Assembly (NCBI RefSeq): GCF_932294415.1
Contig: NC_065544.1
Location: 37,256,310 to 37,320,309 of the forward strand
Direction of reading: 5' to 3'
Length of the DNA: 64,000 bases
Source of the DNA: Quercus robur
Taxonomy: Eukaryota; Streptophyta; Magnoliopsida; Fagales; Fagaceae
The notes beneath the pieces were generated by a model. That model had not been told where the DNA came from, made no database searches, and saw only the letters and a program-made list of their open reading frames with translations. This document shows positions 57,734 to 64,000 of this stretch, piece by piece; the first letter of the stretch is position 1; every line of letters starts with the position of its first letter. A program made the translations under genes and the position numbers.

Positions 57734-58768
57734 GGCAAAAATTCAAACCTGACCTTCTAACTTTCAGTCTTTTTCATTTCAGTCATCTAACTTTCAGTTT
57801 TGTCATTTCAGTTCTCTAACTTTCAATTGTTGTCAATTCAGTACTTCGTTAGACCTCAGTTACCTGCTGCTATTAAGTGAGACAAAATGAGGTCGGTTTT
57901 TTTTTTTTTCCTCATAAAGTTTGGAATTAAAAGAAAATTAAAAAAATTTTATTAAAAAATAAAAATAAAAAAACATTTAGGGGAAGAAGAACCCTTGGCT
58001 CCTGAATATGGATCAAACAACTCTCTTTCTCCAGAATATGCTTCTCCTCCACCTTATATCGAAGCTATGGCACCTGAAACTAAAGGCGATAGTTTCTACT
58101 CTCCACTTGAAGCTCTTGTGCCTACTCCATCGATGGCTATGGAATCGGACACTGATGAGTCTTCTCCAAAGCTCCCTCTTGCAACAGCCTTCAGTTACAG
58201 TGTTGAACATTTGGGGAAAAGGAAGAAATGGTCGACGCTGGAGCTACGAAGTACACCCTATTAATATCTTCATCACGGTCTTAATCTCTGCAACTCGGTC
58301 TCAATATCAGAAACCTATCACCTTCATCTCAATCTCAATCTCAATATCTCAGTCTCGGTTTCATTCTCTACAACTTGGTTTCATCTTGGTCTCTCTCAAT
58401 ATTTCTTTGTTTTTGATTTCAGGTCTTTGTTTTTGATTTTAGGTAATGGGAATATCTCGGTCTTGGTTTCAATATTTCTCTACAACTCGGTTTCATCTCG
58501 GTCTCCATCACCTAAATGTTTTTTTTTTTTTTTTCTTTTAATTCTTAAATTTATGAAAGAAAAAAAAGGGGGCCAAAATAACGTCGTTTTGGCTCACTTA
58601 ACGACAGCAAGTAACTAAAGTCTAACAGAGTACTAAATTGACAAAAACTGAAAGTTAGAGGATTAAAATGACAAAACTGAAAGTTAGAGGATTGAAATGA
58701 CAAAACTAAAAGTTAAAGGACTAAAATGAAAAAGACTGAATGTTAGAGGGCCAGTTTTGGTTTTTGCC
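57734..58768. mobile_element. MULE-like element with long TIRs and an internal ORF
   Basis: About 1.03 kb. The left arm (57734 to about 57936) and right arm (about 58532-58768) are inverted repeats of 200-240 bp starting GGCAAAAA. Each arm is built from ~30-bp subrepeats containing CTAACTTTCAGTTTTGTCAT (three left, four right). The flanks ATATATGTA and ATATATATA could be a 9-bp target duplication with one mismatch, but they lie in TA repeats. Long TIRs plus a coding-like interior suggest a Pack-MULE (inference). Confidence 0.6.
57980..58264 (+). pseudogene. Captured gene fragment inside the MULE-like element
   Basis: An open frame of about 94 codons between the two arms, without an ATG at its start: EEEPLAPEYGSNNSLSPEYA, then SPPPYIEAMAPETKGD, an acidic MESDTDESS stretch and GKRKKWSTLELRS before TPY and a stop. 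Composition is far less AT-rich than the arms, and the residues are Pro/Ser/Glu-rich. I do not recognise the source. It is probably a piece of a host exon carried by the transposon; there is no evidence of expression. Confidence 0.5.
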
Positions 58769-58860
58769 ATATATATATTTACCTATTTATTTTTTATAAA
58801 AATAAGTGGGGGATTGTTGGATATTTTTATAAAAAATATCATATTTATTTTAATACTCAT

Positions 58861-59683
58861 TGTTGGGATAAAGGCCCAAAATTATATATTGGGCCTTGAG
58901 CCTTAGCTGAAGACGTTGGTTGGTCTGAGGATGAATAAACAGTAGTGAGGGTGTTAAGTTCAGAGTCCCTTAAGTAGGTTGCAAATAGAAAGGTTGGGGA
59001 AGGCAGACCGAGGAAGAATGTCTCCTCGGATAAAGCATAAATCAAACATATATCCTACCATTCAAGGTGACCTTCCAGGAAGTTCCATTGATAAGGAATT
59101 GCTTTGTAAACGTACAAGAGGGATGGGAGCTTAGAAATATCTAAAAGAAAAGTTGCTACCGCCGCATTGAATGCTCTGTAGTTAACTCTCTGACTGCATT
59201 AATGAGGAAGTGATCTCTGAACAGTGTCTTTTAGCTTTACAGCTACCCCAAAGACTTCAGGAGGGTGCTGATGGGATAAGGATCAACATAAGCAATCTAC
59301 TGTCCACGTGCAGGGTAAAGATGAGAAAGAAGAGATAGTATAAATTAGAGTGAAGACCTTAAGAGAAAAGGGAGAAAAATTAAGAGAAAAAGCACTATAG
59401 CAATCAAAATTGCATCTGTAACCCTTTTCAGTTGATTTATAGAAGAACTGACCTCCTCGGACTATGCTAAGGACGAATTTACTTAAACAAATCCTTCCTA
59501 CTTTTGCTTGATTGTCTTTTAAATCCATTCTCACTGTTATCCAACTCGTTAGGGTCTAATTTTCTAACTCACTCTCTACAAATTCATTGTATTGGGCTTG
59601 TTGGGCTTGGATCCATTTAATTGGGCTTGTTCGGTCTAGATCCATTTACATTTTAGGCTTGGATTCTAAAGCGCATTCTTATG
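58861..59683 (+). repeat. Gypsy 2 5' LTR
   Basis: About 823 bp, from TGTTGGGAT to the ATTCTTATG before the primer site (the CA end appears mutated to TG). TATAAATTA at 59339 is a likely TATA box. Similar in size and motifs to the Gypsy 1 LTRs. Confidence 0.75.
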
Positions 59684-59685
59684 AT

Positions 59686-59696
59686 TGGCGCCGTTG
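59686..59696 (+). other. Primer binding site (tRNA-Asp type)
   Basis: TGGCGCCGTTG, two bases after the LTR, matches the first bases of the tRNA-Asp primer site used by several plant Gypsy lineages. Confidence 0.65.
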
Positions 59697-59730
59697 ATGG
59701 CAAGAACTTAGGTGATAGTGAGTGTAACGG

Positions 59731-61240
59731 TTGATCATGATGGGATCAGGTCCACACCAGGTAGAGTCCATGGGGTCTCAACGTCAAGATGACTTCCTCA
59801 ATCTTGAACATAGGAGGGATTGGGAGGTGAGTGTACATACCATGCATACCAGAAGAAGCCACTCTCAAGGTGGGGGTCATGTCTCTCAGGAGCAAAACGC
59901 TATGACCATACAGCTAGAGATTAACCAGTTAAAGGAGAAGTTGTGCCATGCATGGCGAAGGTGGACTCCCTCCAATTTTGATGTCTTCTCTAATGATAAA
60001 GGGGATGTTAGCTACAAACGTAGGTCAAGAATCCCACCCAATGAGTCTTTCTCCTACGATGAGGAGCACCACCACGAATGTAGGTATAAAAGCCCGTTTT
60101 GTAAAGGCTTGGGAAGCGACGCTATGAGTACGGCATTGAACCAAATTTCCAGGTCACCTTTCACACATAATATTGAAGGAGCTAGACTTCCTCAGTGATT
60201 TAACCAGCCAACGTTCACCATTTACAATGGTCGAACAGACCCTGTGAAGCATATAAGCCTCTTCAACTAGAGAATGACTGTTCACTCCAAGAATGAGGCT
60301 TTGATGTGTAAGGTGTTCCCATCCAGTCTAAGGCCCGTGGTGATGAGATGGTTCGATGGCCTAGGGGCTGACTCCATAAGTTCCTTTATGGAGCTCACTC
60401 GGGCATTTGGCTCTTGCTTCATTACTTGTCGTAAGGTTCCTCGACCCTTGGATTCTCTACTGTCCTTAACCATGTGAAAGGGGGAGACCCTAAAGACATA
60501 CTCAGACAGATATTGGGAGATGTTCAATGAGATAGATGGTGACTTTGACGATGTAGCCATCAGGGCTTTCAAGGTCGGCCTACCTACCGAGCACGGTTTA
60601 ACAAAGTCTTTAACTGGGAAGCCTGCCACCAGTGTACGCCAACTCATGGACTGAATTGATAAGTATAAAAGGGTCGAGGAAGACCAATAACAAGGGAAGG
60701 GAAAGAGGCCAAGGTTATCCCTTAAGAGATGAGAGATTTCAGGTCAGATCGATATAACAACAGCCGACCTCAGAAGGATTTTGCTAGGCAAGCAAGGCCT
60801 GCCAATACCCAGGCAGTTAATACAGTATTCCGAGAACTAGTGCACCAAGTTCTGGAAAAGATCAAGAATGAGTTATTCTTTAAATGGCTAAATAAGATGG
60901 GAGGAGACCCCATGAGGCATAATTACAGCCTTCATTTTCAATACCACAAGGATTGGGGACACACCATAAAGGATTGTAGAACTTTATGGGATCATCTAGA
61001 CCAACTGGTCTAAGAAGGAAGGTTGAAGCAGTTTTTGCATCATTTTAGTGGCCAGGGGCCAGACGGGTTCGGAATCCTAGAGAGATGTTTCTTCAAGACC
61101 TCCTTTGGGCACAATAAATGTCATCTTTGCTACTCCAGGGAGGACTGGTTCTTATCCCTCTAGAGTGTTGTTTGTGGCTCGGCTATCCACCAAGGACCCT
61201 AATTTTGAGCTAAAGAGGGCGAGAGTGGAGATCTGACCGG
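59731..61240 (+). pseudogene. Gypsy 2 gag (broken)
   Basis: N-terminal part 59731-60198 (charged, NAMTIQLEINQLKEKL possible coiled coil), then after a stop FNQPTFTIYNGRTDPVKHIS, a TAG, and the gag core 60274-60660 (MTVHSKNEALMCKVFP, VMRWFDGLGA, YSDRYWEMFNEI). A zinc-knuckle-like YHKDWGHTIKDC follows at about 60945-60985. Stops at several Gln/Arg positions. It has a single copy of the segment duplicated in Gypsy 1. Confidence 0.75.
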
Positions 61241-61289
61241 CGCTAAGTTTTTTGGACGAGAACAAGATGGGAACCATCTAGCCACACAA

Positions 61290-61910
61290 TGATGCTTTGG
61301 TAATCACCCTTAAGATAGAAGGGTATGATGTAAAGAGGGTGATGGTGGATCAGGGTAGCGAGGCAGAGATTATGTACCCAAATTTGTATAGAGGCTTGAA
61401 CTTAAAACTTGGGGATTTGACAGCATACGATTCACCTTTGGTGAGTTTTGATGGGAAGGTTGTTATCTCAAGGGGCCAGGTTAAGTTGCCAATGCAGGGA
61501 GGTTTGGAGTTGCTTGAAGTGGACTTCATTGTAGTGGATGCATACTCTCCTTACACGGCCATTATGGCTAGACCCTAGCTTTATATCCTGGGGGCCATCT
61601 TTTCTACTCTACATTTAAAGGTGAAGTATCTATCAGGGGACCGGGTTGAGGAGCTTGTACAGAGTCAGTCCACGGCTAGGCAGTGCCTTGTGGCTGCAAT
61701 TATGCATCAGCCTGCAATTGAGTTCTCGACCTTTGCTGAGGGGGGCTTACAGCAGTCAAAGTGTCCGATGTTACCTGTCGATGGGCTAGCCGAGGAGGCG
61801 AAGTGTGAGGATTTAGAGAAATTTGTTGTGGGTGATGACCTGGAGAAGTTTTTTTTAGGTTGCGGCTTAGCTACTGCCTTAAGAGAAGGAAGACCTGGTA
61901 GAGTTTCTCA
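61290..61910 (+). pseudogene. Gypsy 2 aspartic protease region
   Basis: 61297-61578 reads VITLKIEGYDVKRVMVDQGS (catalytic Asp in DQGS), EIMYPNLYRGLNL and VDAYSPYTAIMARP, then a TAG where Gypsy 1 has Trp. A linker (61621-61923) leads towards RT. The protease would cut the polyprotein; the stop makes it non-functional. Confidence 0.7.
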
Positions 61911-63295
61911 AGAGGAACGTTGACGTGTTCGCTTGGAATGCCTACGAAGTTCCAGGGGTGGATCTGAGCTTCATCTGTCATCATTTGAACGTCATTCCAT
62001 CTATCACTCCTAGGAAACAACCACCTCAGTGCTCATCTAAGGATCATTCTGACCCTATCAAAGACGAGGTGATGAAGCTTTAGCAGGTTGAGGCTATTAA
62101 AGAAGTGTTTTACCCTGAATGGTTAGCCAACACTGTGGTTGTGAAGAAGAAAAATGGAAAGTGGCGGGTATGTGTGAACTTCACAGATCTAAACAAGGGC
62201 TGCCCAAAAAACCATTTCCCCATGCCTTGGATAGATTAGCTAGTGGATGCCACTGTAGGTCATCCTCGAATGAGCTTTTTGGACGCTTTTGAAGGCTACC
62301 ACCAAATAGCTTTGGTTTTGGATGACCAAGAGAGGATAGCTTTTGTTACTTCTATAAGGAAGTATCATTATAAGGTGATGCCTTTTGGCTTAAAGAATGC
62401 AGGGGCTACCTATAAGAGGATGATGACCAGGATGTTTAAGTCACAGTTAGGAAAAAACATTGAGATTTATATAGTTGATATGGTGATAAAAAGTAAGGTA
62501 GAATCCGAGCATGTTAATGACCTCAAGAATATCTTTGGGATATTGAGAAAACACAAGTTGTATCATAACGCTTCTAAGTGTTCTTTTGGTGTTGGATCAG
62601 GAAAGTTCTTGGGGTACATGGTTACACACCGCGAAATTGAAGTTAAGCCTGAGCAAATCAAAGCAATCAATAATCTACAACCACCTCAAAATCCTAAAGA
62701 GGTCTAGAAGCTAACTGGGATAATCGCTGCTCTAAACTGAATTATCTCTCGGTCAGCAGACAAGTGTAGACCTTTCTTTCAATTGTTGAACAAGTGGAAG
62801 GGATTTGAATGGACCGAGGAATGTGTCTTGGCTTTCTAGTAGTTGAAGGAATATCTTTCTTGACCACCCATTATGTCCAGACTGGAGATGGATGAGGTTT
62901 TGTTTGCCTATATTGCCATTGCTTCCCATGCAGTAAGCCTAGTACTTATACAGGTTGACAGTGGTGTACAGAGGCTAGTTTATTATGTGAACAAGTCATT
63001 GCATGAGGTCGAGATTCGTCACTTACCATTGGAAAAGGCCATTTTAGCTGTAATGCATGCTACGCATAAACTCCCCCACTACTTCCAATCACACAAAATT
63101 GTGGTCTTAACCCAGCTCTCGCTCAGATCTGTACTTCGGAGTGTTGATTACACAAGGAGAATTGTAAAGTGGGGTATGATCCTAGGGGTTCTTTATATCA
63201 AGTACATGCCTCGCACCACTGTCAAGGGTCAGGTCCTCGCCGATCTGGTAGTTAAATTTACTGAAACCCCATTTGAAGAGAGAGTAGAGAAGTAG
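61911..63295 (+). pseudogene. Gypsy 2 reverse transcriptase and RNase H
   Basis: RT from about 61940: VVVKKKNGKWRVCVNFTDLN, MSFLDAFEGYHQIAL, MPFGLKNAGATYKRMM, and the catalytic block altered to YIVDMVIKSK (the usual YVDD has lost one Asp position), 62462-62490. RNase H 62873-63295: DEVLFAYIAIASHAVSLVLI, YYVNKSLHEVE, PLEKAILAVMHATHKLPHYF, which is uninterrupted here and shows the empty site of the 3.6-kb insertion in Gypsy 1. TAG/TGA stops replace Gln and Arg codons between 62700 and 62870. Confidence 0.8.
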
Positions 63296-63340
63296 AACAT
63301 GGATGAAAAATCAGTTGGTGCAATCTCTCTGTAAGAACCT

Positions 63341-63760
63341 TTGTCCTGGAGGGTATACGTTGATGGTGCTGCGAATTACAGAGGATCTAGAGTAGGGCTA
63401 GTTCTAATATCTCCAGAGAGGATCAAAATTGAGAAATCCTTGAGATTGGACTTCTCGGCCACAAACAATGAGGCTGAGTATAAAGCTCTGCTGGTAAGGA
63501 TGACCATGGTTCAGAAAATAGGTGGAGAGGTAGTGGAAATCTTCTCTGATTCAAGGCTAGTTGTGGGCTAAGTTCAAGGAGAGTTGGAAGCTAGAGATCT
63601 CAGAATACAGAAATATTTGAACCAGGTTAGACACTTACAGTCTGGATTTGAGTCTTTTAATTTGTCACAAATTCCCAGAAGTAGAAATGCACATGCCAAC
63701 TCTCTTGCCACGCTGGCAATATCCTTGACACAAAGTTTACCTCGAGTGATCCTTGTAGAA
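63341..63760 (+). pseudogene. Gypsy 2 second (archaeal-type) RNase H
   Basis: WRVYVDGAANYRGSRVGLVL (first Asp), SATNNEAEYKALL (Glu), EIFSDSRLVVG (Asp), then a TAA where Gypsy 1 has Gln; the downstream piece (SQIPRSRNAHANSLATLA-like) completes the domain. Shows the same Tat-type dual RNase H as Gypsy 1. Confidence 0.75.
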
Positions 63761-64000
63761 GACTTGTGTAAACCTGCTAAGGAAGGGGGAGATGGGGTTC
63801 ATATTCATCAAATAAGAGTAGGTCCAAGCTGGATGGAATTTATTATGCTATTTCTTAAGGAAGATATCTTGCTCGAGAGTAAGTCTGAGGCCAATAAGGT
63901 ACAAAGGAAGGCTCCTCAGTTTTGGCTGTCCGAGGACCAAAAGTTGTACAAGAGATCTTTTTCTGGCCCATATCTGCTATGCATACATCTTGAAGCAATT
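63761..64000 (+). pseudogene. Gypsy 2 start of integrase region (cut by window end)
   Basis: Linker and the beginning of the integrase region, with QFWLSEDQKLYKRSF and LLCIHLEAI near the end, matching 34020-34100 of Gypsy 1. The zinc and catalytic motifs would lie beyond the window. Confidence 0.6.

Larger units (their letters stand above)
58861..64000 (+). mobile_element. Ty3/Gypsy retrotransposon 2 (same family), cut by window end
   Basis: Same family and orientation as Gypsy 1. It holds a 5' LTR, primer site, gag, protease, RT, RNase H and second RNase H, and the window ends just inside the integrase region. Stops are common throughout. The 3' LTR and target duplication lie outside, so completeness cannot be judged. 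Confidence 0.85.

Noticed and set aside
1..64000. A previously undescribed multi-gene system
   Set aside because: All coding signals fall into the LRR family, hAT/Copia/Gypsy remnants or a captured fragment; nothing links them as a functional system.

Overview
The window is plant nuclear DNA, very AT-rich and full of transposons. A woody eudicot is likely. Fagaceae (oak or chestnut) is only my impression, from the style of the Gypsy antisense ORF and the MITE types, and was not tested. I see no tRNA, rRNA or CRISPR, and no bacterial or organellar gene.

The host genes are a tandem family of five intronless copies on the + strand. Each encodes a secreted protein with a signal peptide, then a proline-rich extensin-like tract, then about ten leucine-rich repeats (the family of Arabidopsis At4g06744, related to LRX cell-wall proteins). 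Copies LRR1 (1711-3189), LRR3 (18330-19886) and LRR5 (47565-48965) are open. LRR2 (9502-11993) and LRR4 (24776-42866) are pseudogenes. Both have the same ~1.1 kb hAT-like element inserted in the signal-peptide codons, so the insertion predates their duplication. In LRR4 that element was later split by a 15.6 kb Ty3/Gypsy element, which was itself split by a 3.6 kb solo-LTR-like insertion. The nest is four levels deep and every junction has a target-site duplication.

Layout: unit A (1-12063) holds a Copia remnant, LRR1, a block with a minus-strand hAT-transposase-derived (hATC) fragment, and LRR2. Unit B (about 14350-42866) repeats this with LRR3, a second hATC block and LRR4. A third hATC block (42867-47400) precedes LRR5. 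The aligned units supply empty sites that define several insertions exactly: a 561 bp solo LTR, a 391 bp hAT, a 434 bp Helitron, Harbinger-like MITEs and a 1.1 kb element. From 49 kb on the window is gene-poor: a 1.64 kb hAT-like element, a 1.4 kb Helitron, a MULE-like element carrying an apparent gene fragment, and from 58861 to the window end a second Gypsy element of the same family.

The two Gypsy elements look like the Tat lineage. They have a tRNA-Asp-type primer site, gag-PR-RT-RNaseH, a second (archaeal-type) RNase H and integrase. The complete one also has an 81-bp tandem array and a spliced antisense ORF before its 3' LTR. Both are riddled with stops and frameshifts. I found no convincing undescribed system; the most informative content is the layered history of the array and the fine structure of the mobile elements.
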